Shown: in pieces, positions 16,158-25,493 of the stretch | Layout of the letters: every line of letters begins with the position of its first letter | How positions within the stretch are numbered: the stretch's first letter is position 1 | Source of the DNA: JBOGOC01 sp050747525 | GTDB lineage: Bacteria > Acidobacteriota > Polarisedimenticolia > JACPZX01 > DASXTC01 | Assembly: GCA_050747525.1 (NCBI GenBank) | Contig: JBOGOC010000027.1 | Coordinates: 1 to 64,000, forward strand | Length of the DNA: 64,000 nt | Direction of reading: 5' to 3' | Notes under the pieces: model-generated | Told to the model about the DNA's origin: nothing | Database searches by the model: none | The model's input: only the letters and a program-made list of their open reading frames with translations | Program-made: the position numbers and the translations under genes

Positions 16158-19100
16158 ATGTCCGAATTCTTCATCAGGCGTCCCATCGTCGCCATCGTCA
16201 TCTCCATCCTGACGGTGCTGCTGGGACTGTTCACCCTGCGCAACCTCAGTGTCGAGCAGTACCCGTTCCTCGCGCCCCCCACCATCCGCGTCACCGCTAC
16301 CTATCCGGGCGCCTCCGCCATCGCCGTCGAGCAGTCGGTGGCCACGCCCGTGGAGCAGGAGGTCAACGGCGTGGAGAACATGATCTACATGAAGTCGTCC
16401 AACACCAGCGACGGCCGCATGCAGCTCGACGTCAACTTCGAGGTCGGCTCGGACCAGGACATGTCCAACGTCCTGACCCAGAACCGCGTGTCGCTGGCCG
16501 AGGCGCGCCTGCCGAGAGAGGTGGTCCAGCAGGGGGTGACCGTCAAGAAGCAGAGCCCCAGCATCCTGATGGTGATCTCGCTCTATTCTCCCGGCGGCAG
16601 CTACGACGCCAACTTCCTCATCAATTACTGCGGCATCAATCTGCGCGACCAGATCCTGCGCATCCCGGGCATCGCCCAGGTGGACCTGTTCGGCGGCACC
16701 GACTACGGAATGAGGATCTGGGTGCGCCCCGACAAGCTGGCCAAGCTGGGGGTGACCCCTTCCGACGTCATCGCCGCGGTCCAGGAGCAGAACCTGCAGG
16801 CCCCGGCGGGGCGTCTGGGGGCCGCGCCCACGCCCAAGGGCCAGGAGTTCACCTGGACGGTGAGCGCGCCAGGAAGGCTGGTGGACCCCGAGGAGTTCGC
16901 CAACATCATCATCCGCGAGACGGAGACGGGGGCCGTGATCCGCGTGAGGGACGTGGGGCGCGTGGAGCTGGGCTCGCAGAACTACGACTCGTTCGGACGG
17001 CTCGACGGCAAGCCTTCCGGCGCCATGGCGGTCTATCTGCTGCCGGGTGCGAACCAGCTGCAGGCTTCCGAGGCCATCTACGAGACGATGCACCAGGCCA
17101 AGGAGCTGTTCCCCACCGACATGGACTACAAGATCGTCTACGACACCACCCCGGCGGTGGAGGCGTCGATCGAGTCGATCGTCCACACCTTCATCGAAGC
17201 GGTCATCCTGGTGACCCTGGTGGTCTTCATCTTCCTGCAGAACTTCCGGGCCACGCTGATCCCGCTGCTGACCGTGCCCGTGTCCCTCATCGGGACGTTC
17301 ATCTTCTTCCCCATGATGGGCTTCTCGGTCAACACTCTCTCCATGTTCGGCCTGGTGCTGGCCATCGGCATCGTGGTGGACGACGCCATCGTCGTGGTCG
17401 AAGCGGTGATGCATCACATCGAGCACGGCATGAGCCCGAAGGAGGCCACCATCCAGGCCATGAAGGAGGTCTCGGGTCCGGTGGTGGGGATCGCGCTGAT
17501 CCTCTCGGCGGTCTTCGTGCCGGTGGCCTTCATCCCGGGCCTGACGGGCCGCATGTACCAGCAGTTCGCGCTGACCATCGCCATCTCGGTTCTCCTTTCG
17601 GCTTTCAGCGCGCTGTCGCTGGCCCCGGCCCTCTCCGCCATGCTGCTGAGGCCGCCCAAGCCTGCTCGGGGGCCGCTCGGTTACTTCTTCCGCGGCTTCA
17701 ACAAGGTGTTCGAGAGGTCCACCAACGGCTACATCGGCGTGGCGGGACTTCTGGTGCGCCGCTCCTTCATCACCATCATCATCATCGGGGGCGTGGTGGC
17801 GGGGGCCGGGCTGCTGGGAAGCAGGCTTCCGGCCGGGTTCATCCCCGAGGAGGACCAGGGGATCTTCGGCGTCAACGTCACCCTTCCCCCGGGCTCCTCG
17901 CTCGAGCGCACCAGCGCCGTGATGGGCCAGGTGGAGGCGATCATGGCCAAGACCGAAGGGGTGGAGTCGTACCAGACCATCGGCGGGTACGGCGTGGTCA
18001 CGAGCACCTACCAGCCCAACTTCGGCACTCTCTTCGCCCGGATGCACCCCTGGGACGAACGGGGGGAAGAGCTTCACGTGAAGGCGATCATGGGCCGCCT
18101 CCAGAAGCAGTTCGCCGCGATCCCCGAGGCGGTCATCTTCCCGTTCAACATCCCCACCATCTCCGGGTTCGGCGCGTCGGCCGGCTTCAATTTCCTGATG
18201 CAGGACCGCAGCGGCGCACTCACCGTCGATCAGCTCGGCGACCTGACCCGGCAGTTCATGGCGGAGGCCCGCAAGCGCCCCGAAATCGGCAACATCTTCA
18301 CGTCGTTCGACCCGCTCTACCCCCAGTACAAGGTCGACGTCGATCGCGAGAAGGTGCGCAAGATGGGGGTGCCCATCGACGATGTCTTCGCCGCGCTGGC
18401 CACCTCGCTGGGCGGCAGCTACGTCAATGACTTCAACCGGTTCGGCCGGCTGTTCCGCGTCTACGTGCAGGCCGAGGGCGACTACAGGAACTCCCCCGAG
18501 GACATCGGCCAGATCTACGTGCGCAGCACGAACGAAACCGCGGACATGATCCCGCTCTCCACGCTGGCCACGGTCGTCCCCGTGGCGGGAACCGAGATCA
18601 CCAACCGGTTCAACCTGTTCCGATCGGTCGAGATGAACGGCGTGCCGGGGCAGGGTTACGCCTCGGGCCAGGCCATTGCCGCGCTCGAGGATGTCTTCGC
18701 GAAGACGATGCCCCCCGAGGTCGGGTTCGCCTACTCGCAGATGTCGTATCAGGAGAAGACCGCTCCTCCCGCCACCCCCACGCTGATCCTCGCGATCGTC
18801 TTCGTGTTCCTGCTGCTGGCGGCCATGTACGAGAGCTGGCGCCTGCCCTGGGCCGTGCTGCTGGGGTCGCCGCTGGTGGCCCTGGGCGCCTTCTTCGGGG
18901 TGTGGCTGCTGGGGTACGACAACAACGTCTACGTGCAGATCGGCAACATCATGCTCATCGGGCTGGCGGCCAAGAACGCGATCCTCATCGTTGAGTTCGC
19001 CAAAGCCAAGCAGGACGCCGGGATGCCCGTGAAAGAGGCGGCCCTCGAATCGGCCCGGCTGCGCTTCCGGCCCATTCTCATGACCGCCTTCGCCTTCATC

Positions 19101-19316
19101 CTGGGGGTGGTGCCGCTGATGAGGGCCAGCGGCGCCGGCGCCGCGTCGCAGAACGTGATGGGGACGGCCGTCTTCTTCGGCATGCTCGTGGCCACCGCGC
19201 TGGGGGTCTTCCTGATCCCGGGCAACTTCGCGTTCGTGGAGTCCCTGCTGCGACGTAAGTCAGCGGCCGCCCCCGGGCCGGCAGCGGCCCCCGCGCCCGA
19301 GGCGGGCCACCCATGA
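16158..19316 (+). CDS. RND (HAE1) multidrug efflux pump, AcrB/MexB-like
   Basis: A 1052-residue inner-membrane proton-driven exporter, the normal family length. It begins MSEFFIRRPIVA, the conserved amphipathic start and first helix. The central helices carry GIVVDDAIVVVE, with the adjacent aspartates that relay protons in AcrB (the D407/D408 position), and the second half has the NIMLIGLAAKNAILIVEFA repeat. Large porter loops lie between helices 1-2 and 7-8. It is the middle gene of a complete adaptor, pump, outer-membrane-factor set and overlaps the outer-membrane factor by 4 bases. Confidence 0.95.
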   Translation: MSEFFIRRPIVAIVISILTVLLGLFTLRNLSVEQYPFLAPPTIRVTATYPGASAIAVEQSVATPVEQEVNGVENMIYMKSSNTSDGRMQLDVNFEVGSDQDMSNVLTQNRVSLAEARLPREVVQQGVTVKKQSPSILMVISLYSPGGSYDANFLINYCGINLRDQILRIPGIAQVDLFGGTDYGMRIWVRPDKLAKLGVTPSDVIAAVQEQNLQAPAGRLGAAPTPKGQEFTWTVSAPGRLVDPEEFANIIIRETETGAVIRVRDVGRVELGSQNYDSFGRLDGKPSGAMAVYLLPGANQLQASEAIYETMHQAKELFPTDMDYKIVYDTTPAVEASIESIVHTFIEAVILVTLVVFIFLQNFRATLIPLLTVPVSLIGTFIFFPMMGFSVNTLSMFGLVLAIGIVVDDAIVVVEAVMHHIEHGMSPKEATIQAMKEVSGPVVGIALILSAVFVPVAFIPGLTGRMYQQFALTIAISVLLSAFSALSLAPALSAMLLRPPKPARGPLGYFFRGFNKVFERSTNGYIGVAGLLVRRSFITIIIIGGVVAGAGLLGSRLPAGFIPEEDQGIFGVNVTLPPGSSLERTSAVMGQVEAIMAKTEGVESYQTIGGYGVVTSTYQPNFGTLFARMHPWDERGEELHVKAIMGRLQKQFAAIPEAVIFPFNIPTISGFGASAGFNFLMQDRSGALTVDQLGDLTRQFMAEARKRPEIGNIFTSFDPLYPQYKVDVDREKVRKMGVPIDDVFAALATSLGGSYVNDFNRFGRLFRVYVQAEGDYRNSPEDIGQIYVRSTNETADMIPLSTLATVVPVAGTEITNRFNLFRSVEMNGVPGQGYASGQAIAALEDVFAKTMPPEVGFAYSQMSYQEKTAPPATPTLILAIVFVFLLLAAMYESWRLPWAVLLGSPLVALGAFFGVWLLGYDNNVYVQIGNIMLIGLAAKNAILIVEFAKAKQDAGMPVKEAALESARLRFRPILMTAFAFILGVVPLMRASGAGAASQNVMGTAVFFGMLVATALGVFLIPGNFAFVESLLRRKSAAAPGPAAAPAPEAGHP

Positions 19317-20770
19317 GGCACGGGCGTCCGGCGACGTGGCTCGCGCCGATTCTGGCCGCGCTGCCGCTGGCCGGGTGCGTCCTGGGGCCCGATTACGCGC
19401 GGCCTCCCGTTCCCGTTCACGAGACCTGGCGGGATCTCCCGGCCGCCACCGCGGAGAGCCTGGCCAACACGCCCTGGTGGGAGCTGTTTCAGGATCCGGT
19501 CCTTCAGGAACTGATCCGCACGGCGCTCGTGGAGAACCGCGACCTGCGCATCGCCGTGGAGCGCATCGAGGAGGCCCGGGCACGCTACGGCTTCACGCGC
19601 TCCGAGCTGTGGCCTCAGATTGATATCAATGCGACGGGGGGGCGCTTCAAGCTGACGGAGGACGGGCTCATCGCGCCCCTCATCGATGGGGACACGCCGT
19701 TCTACGTGCTGACTGCCGACGTCACCTGGGAGATCGATCTGTTCGGACGGATCCGCCGGGCGAGCGAGGCGGAGATGTCGCTGCTGCTGGCCACCGATCA
19801 GGCTCGCCGGTTCACGGTGCTCACGCTGGTCTCCGACGTGGCGCGCGCCTACGTGGAGCTGCGCGACTTCGATCGCCGCCTGGAGATCGGGCGCAGCACT
19901 CTCGAGTCGCGCCGCGCCTACAGGGAGCTGGCGAAGGACCGCTTCGAGGGCGGGCTCACCTCGGAGCTGGACTTCCGCCAGGCAGAGGCCGAATACCATC
20001 GCACGGAGTCGTTCGTCCATCAGTTCGAAATGCGCGTCGGCCAGAAGGAGAACGAGCTCTCGGTGCTGCTCGGCCGTCCGCCGGGCAACATCCTGCGCGG
20101 CAGGCCCGTGGAGGAGGTCGTCACGCCGCCCGCGGTGCCGGCCGGGCTTCCGTCCGAGCTGCTGGATCGCCGCCCCGACATCCGCCAGGCCGAAGAGGAG
20201 CTGCACGCGGCCACGGCCAACATCGGTCAGGCCAAGGCGCTGCTCTTCCCCCGCATCGCGTTGACCGGCAGCTACGGCTGGGCCACCACCGATCTGGACG
20301 CCCTCTTCTCCCAGACCTCGAACACCTGGAACCTTGCCGCCAATCTGCTGCAGCCCATTTTCAACGCCGGCAGGAACCGCCGGCGCGTGGAAGTCACCGA
20401 GTCCCAGCAGCGCCAGACCCTGTACGCGTACGAGCAGACCATCCTGCTCGCGTTTCAGGAGGTCGAGGACAGCCTCATCGGCTACCGCAAGTCGGGCGAG
20501 CAGCGGCTCTCGGAAGGACAGCGCGTGGGGGCCGAGCGAAAGGTCCTCGATCTGGCCGAGATGCGCTACCGCGGCGGCGTGGCCGCGTATCTCGAGGTGC
20601 TCGACGCGCAGCGGTCGCTGTTCTCTTCCCAGCTGGACGAGGCCCAGGCCATCCGGGATCAGCTCGTCTCGCTCATCCGGCTCTACAAGGCCCTGGGGGG
20701 CGGCTGGCCGGCAGAGGCGGAGACGGCTTCGGCCGGCGCCGCCGGCACGCCCACGCCGCAGGTGCCCTGA
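19313..20770 (+). CDS. Outer-membrane efflux lipoprotein (TolC/NodT/OprM type)
   Basis: A 485-residue outer-membrane factor completing the tripartite pump. The lipobox LPLAGC gives a lipidated Cys22, followed by the family opening GPDYARPPVPV and TPWWELFQDP. Two OEP repeats with long helical coiled coils follow, the second with LLDRRPDIRQAEEEL and NAGRNRRRVE. The C-terminus is Ala-rich. Its stop at 20768-20770 overlaps the proposed CTG start of the SulP gene. Confidence 0.93.
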   Translation: MRHGRPATWLAPILAALPLAGCVLGPDYARPPVPVHETWRDLPAATAESLANTPWWELFQDPVLQELIRTALVENRDLRIAVERIEEARARYGFTRSELWPQIDINATGGRFKLTEDGLIAPLIDGDTPFYVLTADVTWEIDLFGRIRRASEAEMSLLLATDQARRFTVLTLVSDVARAYVELRDFDRRLEIGRSTLESRRAYRELAKDRFEGGLTSELDFRQAEAEYHRTESFVHQFEMRVGQKENELSVLLGRPPGNILRGRPVEEVVTPPAVPAGLPSELLDRRPDIRQAEEELHAATANIGQAKALLFPRIALTGSYGWATTDLDALFSQTSNTWNLAANLLQPIFNAGRNRRRVEVTESQQRQTLYAYEQTILLAFQEVEDSLIGYRKSGEQRLSEGQRVGAERKVLDLAEMRYRGGVAAYLEVLDAQRSLFSSQLDEAQAIRDQLVSLIRLYKALGGGWPAEAETASAGAAGTPTPQVP

Positions 20771-22509
20771 CCGAGCCCGGCCGCCTCGCGCGTCCGCAGG
20801 CCGCCGCAGCCTCGGGCTGGCTGCGCTGGGTTCCAGGGCTTCGAATCCTTCTGCAGTACGAATCCGCCTGGCTTCCGCACGACATCGTGGCCGGCCTTGT
20901 CCTGACCACGATGCTCGTCCCGGTGGGGATCGCCTACGCGGTGGCCTCGGGCGTGCCGGGCATCCACGGCTTGTACGCCACCGTGATCCCGCTGCTGGCC
21001 TACGCGGTGTTCGGTCCCAGCCGCATCCTGGTGCTCGGGCCGGACTCGTCTCTCGCCGCGGTGATCCTGGCGGTCGTGATCGCCCATGCCGAGGGCGACC
21101 CGGCCCGGGCCGTGGCCCTGGCCGGCATGATGGCGGTCGTGTCGGGGCTGGTGTGCATCCTGGCCGGCCTGCTGAAGCTCGGGTTCATCACCGAGCTGCT
21201 CTCCAAGCCGATCCGCTACGGCTACATGAACGGCATCGCGCTCACGGTCCTGATCAGCCAGCTGCCCAAGCTGTTCGGGATCTCCATCGAGAGCGGCGGC
21301 CCGCTGCGCGACGTCTGGCGGATCGCGCGAGCCGTGCTGGACGGCGGAGCCAACTGGACCGGATTCGCGATCGGCGCCGGTGCGCTGCTGGTGATCATGA
21401 TGCTCAAGCGCTTTCGACGCGTCCCCGGCATCCTGATCGCGGTGGTGGCGGCCACTCTCGCCGTCGGCGCCCTCGACCTCGGCGCGGCCGCCGGGGTGAA
21501 GGTGCTCGGTCCGCTGCCCCAGGGCCTGCCTTCCTTCGCCGTGCCCTGGATCCGGCCGGAGGACCTCGGCGCGGCGGTCATTGGAGGCCTCGCGGTCGCG
21601 CTGGTTGCGTTCGCCGACACGAGCGTCCTGTCCCGCGTCTACGCGGTCAGGACCCGGACCTTGGTCGACCCGAACCAGGAGATGACCGGTCTGGGCGCCG
21701 CCAACCTGGCGGCCGGCTTCTTCCAGGGCTTCCCGATCAGCAGCAGCTCTTCGCGCACACCGGTCGCCGAAGCCGCCGGAGCCCGCACCCAGCTCACCGG
21801 CGTCGTGGGCGCCGTGGCGGTCGCCCTGCTGCTGGTGTTCGCTCCCTCGTTGCTGCAGAACCTTCCCAACAGCGCGCTGGCGGCGGTGGTCATCACCTCG
21901 GCCATCGGCCTGTTCGAGTTCGGCGACCTGCGCCGGATCTACCGCATCCAGCGCTGGGAGTTCTGGCTGTCCATCGTCTGTCTCGTGGGCGTGGCGGTGC
22001 TGGGGGCGATTCCCGGCATCGGGCTGGCGATCGTCGTCGCGGTCATCGAGTTCCTGTGGGACGGCTGGCGTCCGCACTCCGCGGTGCTGGGGCGCGCGGA
22101 CGGCGTCCGCGGGTACCACGACCTGAAGCGCTATCCCGACGCCCGGCTCGTGCCCGGTCTGGTGCTCTTCCGGTGGGACGCGCCGCTTTTCTTCGCCAAC
22201 GCCGAGCTGTTCCAGGAGCGTGTGCTGGACGCCGTCGCCGCCTCGCCCACCCCGGTGCGGCGGATCGTGGTGGCGGCCGAGCCGGTGACGAGCGTGGACG
22301 TGACCTCGGCGGACATGCTGGCCGAGCTCTGGAACACGTTGAGCGCATCACGCATCGAGCTGCACTTCGCCGAGATGAAGGACCCGGTCAAGGACAAGCT
22401 GAAGCGCTTCGAGCTGCTCGACCGCTTCGGGACGGACATCTTCCATCCGACCGTGGGCGCCGCCGTCGATGACTACCTCGCCGATCACCGCGTGGACTGG
22501 AAGCCCTGA
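20767..22509 (+). CDS. SulP-family anion transporter with STAS domain, probable CTG start
   Basis: A protein of about 580 residues with 12 or so membrane helices (HDIVAGLVLTTMLVPVGIAYA at the start of the membrane domain) and a C-terminal STAS domain (about the last 120 residues). The family carries sulfate, bicarbonate or dicarboxylates. The first standard start, GTG at 20887, would delete the conserved stretch GWLRWVPGLRILLQY and HDI before helix 1. The upstream frame is open to CTG at 20767, which overlaps the previous stop as CTGA, like the ATGA overlaps elsewhere here. No in-frame ATG, GTG or TTG lies between. The start is therefore inferred; the family is certain. Its place after an efflux operon gives no clear substrate. 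Confidence 0.85.
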   Translation: MTEPGRLARPQAAAASGWLRWVPGLRILLQYESAWLPHDIVAGLVLTTMLVPVGIAYAVASGVPGIHGLYATVIPLLAYAVFGPSRILVLGPDSSLAAVILAVVIAHAEGDPARAVALAGMMAVVSGLVCILAGLLKLGFITELLSKPIRYGYMNGIALTVLISQLPKLFGISIESGGPLRDVWRIARAVLDGGANWTGFAIGAGALLVIMMLKRFRRVPGILIAVVAATLAVGALDLGAAAGVKVLGPLPQGLPSFAVPWIRPEDLGAAVIGGLAVALVAFADTSVLSRVYAVRTRTLVDPNQEMTGLGAANLAAGFFQGFPISSSSSRTPVAEAAGARTQLTGVVGAVAVALLLVFAPSLLQNLPNSALAAVVITSAIGLFEFGDLRRIYRIQRWEFWLSIVCLVGVAVLGAIPGIGLAIVVAVIEFLWDGWRPHSAVLGRADGVRGYHDLKRYPDARLVPGLVLFRWDAPLFFANAELFQERVLDAVAASPTPVRRIVVAAEPVTSVDVTSADMLAELWNTLSASRIELHFAEMKDPVKDKLKRFELLDRFGTDIFHPTVGAAVDDYLADHRVDWKP

Positions 22510-22519
22510 GGGCGCTCAA

Positions 22520-22549
22520 TTGACACCTCATCGGGAACCCACATATGAT
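22520..22549 (+). promoter_or_regulatory. Near-consensus sigma-70 promoter of the serine/pyruvate fermentation operon
   Basis: TTGACA at 22520-22525, an 18-base spacer, and TATGAT at 22544-22549. Transcription would begin near 22556, leaving a 5' leader of about 70 bases before the serine dehydratase ATG at 22627. This is the best promoter match I found in the window and has no coding overlap. Confidence 0.65.
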
Positions 22550-22626
22550 GGCGATCTCCAGTTGAGTCCCTATGCACTGCAGGCTGCCCGCAGCCTCGAG
22601 AGCCCCAAGATGGGGAAGGAGGCACC

Positions 22627-24228
22627 ATGAATTCCGTGAAGGCCGAGGATCTCACGACGCTCGACAATACGGGAGAGGCGAACGAGACAGGGAACGCGTC
22701 GGGCGTGGACCGCCGCGCGTTCATGATGCGCAGCGCCGTCGCCGGTGCGGCGGCGGTGATCACGGGGGCTGCGGTGCCCGCGGTGTCGGCCGCCCCGCCG
22801 GCCAAATCGGCTGCCTCCGGCAATGTTTCGCCCGATCTGAACGTGAAGAAGGCGACCAAGGGGCCGGTGATGACCACCCTCGACGAGTTCTACAAGGTCG
22901 GGCCGGGCCCCTCCAGCTCGCACACCATCGGCCCGATGCGCATCACCTACGACTTCTACCAGCGCTGCACGAAGCTGCCGCCAGACCAGCTCGCCAAGGC
23001 CACCGGGATCAAGGTCCATCTCTTCGGCAGCCTGAGCGCCACGGGCAAGGGACATGGCACCGAGCGGGCCGCTCTGGCCGGAGTGATTGGCAAGGAACCC
23101 GCCACCGTGGAGCCGGAGTTCCTGGACAGTCTGGTGAGCAAACCGGATCAGACCTTCCCGGTGAAGCTGGGCGACAAGACGATCACCATGTCGCTCAACG
23201 ACGTCATCTACGACTCGCCGAAGGGGGACTTTCCGCACCCCAACACCATGACTTGCAAGCTGATGGCCGGCAGCGACGTGCTGCTCGAGCAGGAGTACTA
23301 CTCGGTGGGAGGCGGGTTCATCGAGTGGAAGGGGTATCAGCCGCCCAAGAAAGGGCAGCCGAAGTACCCCTACGCCACCATGAAGGAGCTGCAGGCCCAC
23401 GCGGAGAAGAACAAGATCTCCATCGCCCAGCTGGTCATGGCGAACGAGATGGCCGTCTCGGGCAAGAGCGAAGCCGAGATCAACGCCTTCGTCGACAAGA
23501 TCGCGCTGGCCATGGTCAACATCGTGAAGGCCGGCCTGAAGGCACCCAGCAGCACGCTCCCGGGGCCCATCAAGCTCAAGACGAAGGCAGGCGACGTCTA
23601 CCAGCGCGCCATGGACGACAAGTACGAGAAGCAGCGCGGTGTGGGCGTCGTGGCGGCCTACGCGCTGGCCGGCTCGGAGGAGAACGCCCGCGGCCACCTG
23701 GTGGTGACGGCGCCGACCGGCGGCTCGGCCGGCGTCATGCCCGCCCTGGTCTACGCGGTGGGCGAAGGGGGGCGCAAGCTGCCGCAGGAGAAGATCCGCG
23801 AGGGGTTCCTCGCCGCGGCGGCGATCGGCTACCTGTGCAAGCACAACGCGACGTTGTCCGGAGCGGAGGGGGGCTGCCAGGCGGAGATCGGCGTGGCATC
23901 GGCCATGGGCGCGGCATTCCTCGCCCAGGCGCACGACTTCGGCCATCAGGTCGTGGCCAACGCCGCTGAGTCGTCGCTGCAGCATCACCTGGGGATGACC
24001 TGCGATCCGGTCGCCGGCTTCGTGCAGGTGCCCTGCATCGAGCGGTGCGCCTTCGGGGCCGTCAAGGCGTGGACCGGCTTCATGATCGCGAGCAACGAGA
24101 TTCCGGCCAACCGCCGCGTCGACTTCGACACGACCGTGAACGCCATGGCGCTCACGGCGAGGGAGATGAACGCCAAGTACAAGGAGACCTCCGAAGGCGG
24201 CCTGGCGGTCTCCCTGTCGCTCTGTTAG
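22627..24228 (+). CDS. sdaA: Fe-S L-serine dehydratase with an N-terminal Tat signal
   Basis: A 533-residue single-chain enzyme deaminating L-serine to pyruvate and ammonia. The beta domain begins near residue 80 with VGPGPSSSHTIGPM; the alpha domain carries TAPTGGSAG. Cysteines 417, 459 and 470 are spaced 42 and 11, as expected for the 4Fe-4S ligands of bacterial type-2 serine dehydratases. The C-terminal residue, Cys533, fits the tail cysteine that caps the cluster in the characterised enzyme. Unusually, residues 1-57 form a leader with twin arginines (RR at 29-30, DRRAFMM), a hydrophobic run and an AVSA cleavage site: a Tat signal. Export of a folded, cluster-bearing serine dehydratase is not the family norm. 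It is the first gene of the operon. Confidence 0.9.
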   Translation: MNSVKAEDLTTLDNTGEANETGNASGVDRRAFMMRSAVAGAAAVITGAAVPAVSAAPPAKSAASGNVSPDLNVKKATKGPVMTTLDEFYKVGPGPSSSHTIGPMRITYDFYQRCTKLPPDQLAKATGIKVHLFGSLSATGKGHGTERAALAGVIGKEPATVEPEFLDSLVSKPDQTFPVKLGDKTITMSLNDVIYDSPKGDFPHPNTMTCKLMAGSDVLLEQEYYSVGGGFIEWKGYQPPKKGQPKYPYATMKELQAHAEKNKISIAQLVMANEMAVSGKSEAEINAFVDKIALAMVNIVKAGLKAPSSTLPGPIKLKTKAGDVYQRAMDDKYEKQRGVGVVAAYALAGSEENARGHLVVTAPTGGSAGVMPALVYAVGEGGRKLPQEKIREGFLAAAAIGYLCKHNATLSGAEGGCQAEIGVASAMGAAFLAQAHDFGHQVVANAAESSLQHHLGMTCDPVAGFVQVPCIERCAFGAVKAWTGFMIASNEIPANRRVDFDTTVNAMALTAREMNAKYKETSEGGLAVSLSLC

Positions 24229-24239
24229 CAGGGAGCCGG

Positions 24240-25493
24240 ATGAAAAGCGGTGTCAGGGTGGCCGCCATCGCGTGGCTGATCACGGCCGTGTACTACTTCC
24301 ATCAGTACGCGCTGCGCTCGGCGCCGGCGGTCATGATGCCGCAGCTGTCCGAGGCCTTCGGCCTCAGCGCCATGGGGGTTGCCTCCATGGTCGGCCTCTT
24401 CTACTACGCCTACTCCCCGTTCAGCCTGGTGGCCGGCGTCGCCCTGGATCGGCTGGGGCCTCGAAAAGTGATTCCCGTCGGTGCCGTCCTGGTGGGGGTG
24501 GGAGCGCTGATGTTCGGAACAGGCCATCCTTCGGTGGCCAGCGTCGGGCGGCTCCTGCAGGGCGCCGGAGGCGTCTTCGCGTTGATCGGCGCCGTGTACA
24601 TTGCCACGCAGAACTTCCCCGCCTCGCGCGCCGCCACGTTGATCGGCGCGACTCAGATGTTCGGGATGGCGGGCGGATCCGCCGGCCAGTTCCTGGTCGG
24701 GCCCATGATCGCCGCGGGGGTCCCCTGGAACAGCTTCTGGATCGGCATGGGGGTCGCCGGCCTGGCCATCGGCGCGGCTCTCTACATGCTGATCCCGGCG
24801 TCCACGCCGACGAAGCAGCGCGACGATTGGATGAGACAGGCGGGGCGGACGCTCGGCCTGGTCTTCAGGAACCCGCAGTCGATTCTCTGCGGGATGATCG
24901 CGGGCCTGCTTTTCATTCCCACGACCATCTTCGACATGGTCTGGGGGGTCCGCTACCTGCAGGAGGGCCGGGGCATCGACTACGCCACGGCGGTGATGCG
25001 CTCGGCCAGCGTCCCACTGGGCTGGATCATCGGCTGCCCTCTGCTCGGCTTCCTATCGGACCGCATCGGCCGCCGCAAGCCCGTGATCGTGGCGGGGGCC
25101 CTGGTCCTCTTCGCGACCCTGGCGTGGATCCTGTACGGCCCCATGGACGTGTTTCCTCCCTACAGCATGGGGCTCGTGGCGGGGCTGGCGTCAGGCGCAG
25201 CGATGCTCCCCTACACCGTGATCAAGGAAGCCAACCCACCGGAGGCGAGCGGCACCGCCACCGGAGTCGTCAATTTCATCAACTTCACCTTCAGCGCCCT
25301 GCTGGGCCCGGTCTTCGGATGGTTCCTGGTCAGAGTGGCGGGGACTGATCCGATGAATCTGCAGCATTATCAGTCCGCGTTCGCGCCCCTCCTGTACGGT
25401 GTCGCGCTGGCCATCGTGCTCGCGCTCGTTCTGAAGGAGACAGGGCCGGCCGTCCGGTCGCGAGCGCCGATCCCTGTGAAGGAAGGGGCATGA
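24240..25493 (+). CDS. Major facilitator superfamily transporter
   Basis: A 417-residue protein with 12 predicted helices. The helix 2-3 loop reads DRLGPRKVIPVG and the helix 8-9 loop SDRIGRRKPVIV, both MFS loop motifs. Start at 24240, 11 bases after the serine dehydratase stop, with GGGAGCC upstream. Placed between an exported serine dehydratase and cytoplasmic pyruvate-using enzymes, it could import pyruvate or serine; this is inference from position. It overlaps the next gene by 4 bases. Confidence 0.82.
   Translation: MKSGVRVAAIAWLITAVYYFHQYALRSAPAVMMPQLSEAFGLSAMGVASMVGLFYYAYSPFSLVAGVALDRLGPRKVIPVGAVLVGVGALMFGTGHPSVASVGRLLQGAGGVFALIGAVYIATQNFPASRAATLIGATQMFGMAGGSAGQFLVGPMIAAGVPWNSFWIGMGVAGLAIGAALYMLIPASTPTKQRDDWMRQAGRTLGLVFRNPQSILCGMIAGLLFIPTTIFDMVWGVRYLQEGRGIDYATAVMRSASVPLGWIIGCPLLGFLSDRIGRRKPVIVAGALVLFATLAWILYGPMDVFPPYSMGLVAGLASGAAMLPYTVIKEANPPEASGTATGVVNFINFTFSALLGPVFGWFLVRVAGTDPMNLQHYQSAFAPLLYGVALAIVLALVLKETGPAVRSRAPIPVKEGA

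Noticed and set aside
14991..18077. 1028-residue open frame on the minus strand
   Set aside because: Antisense to the RND adaptor and pump genes; His/Arg/Asp-rich composition typical of a shadow frame in high-GC DNA, with no domain.
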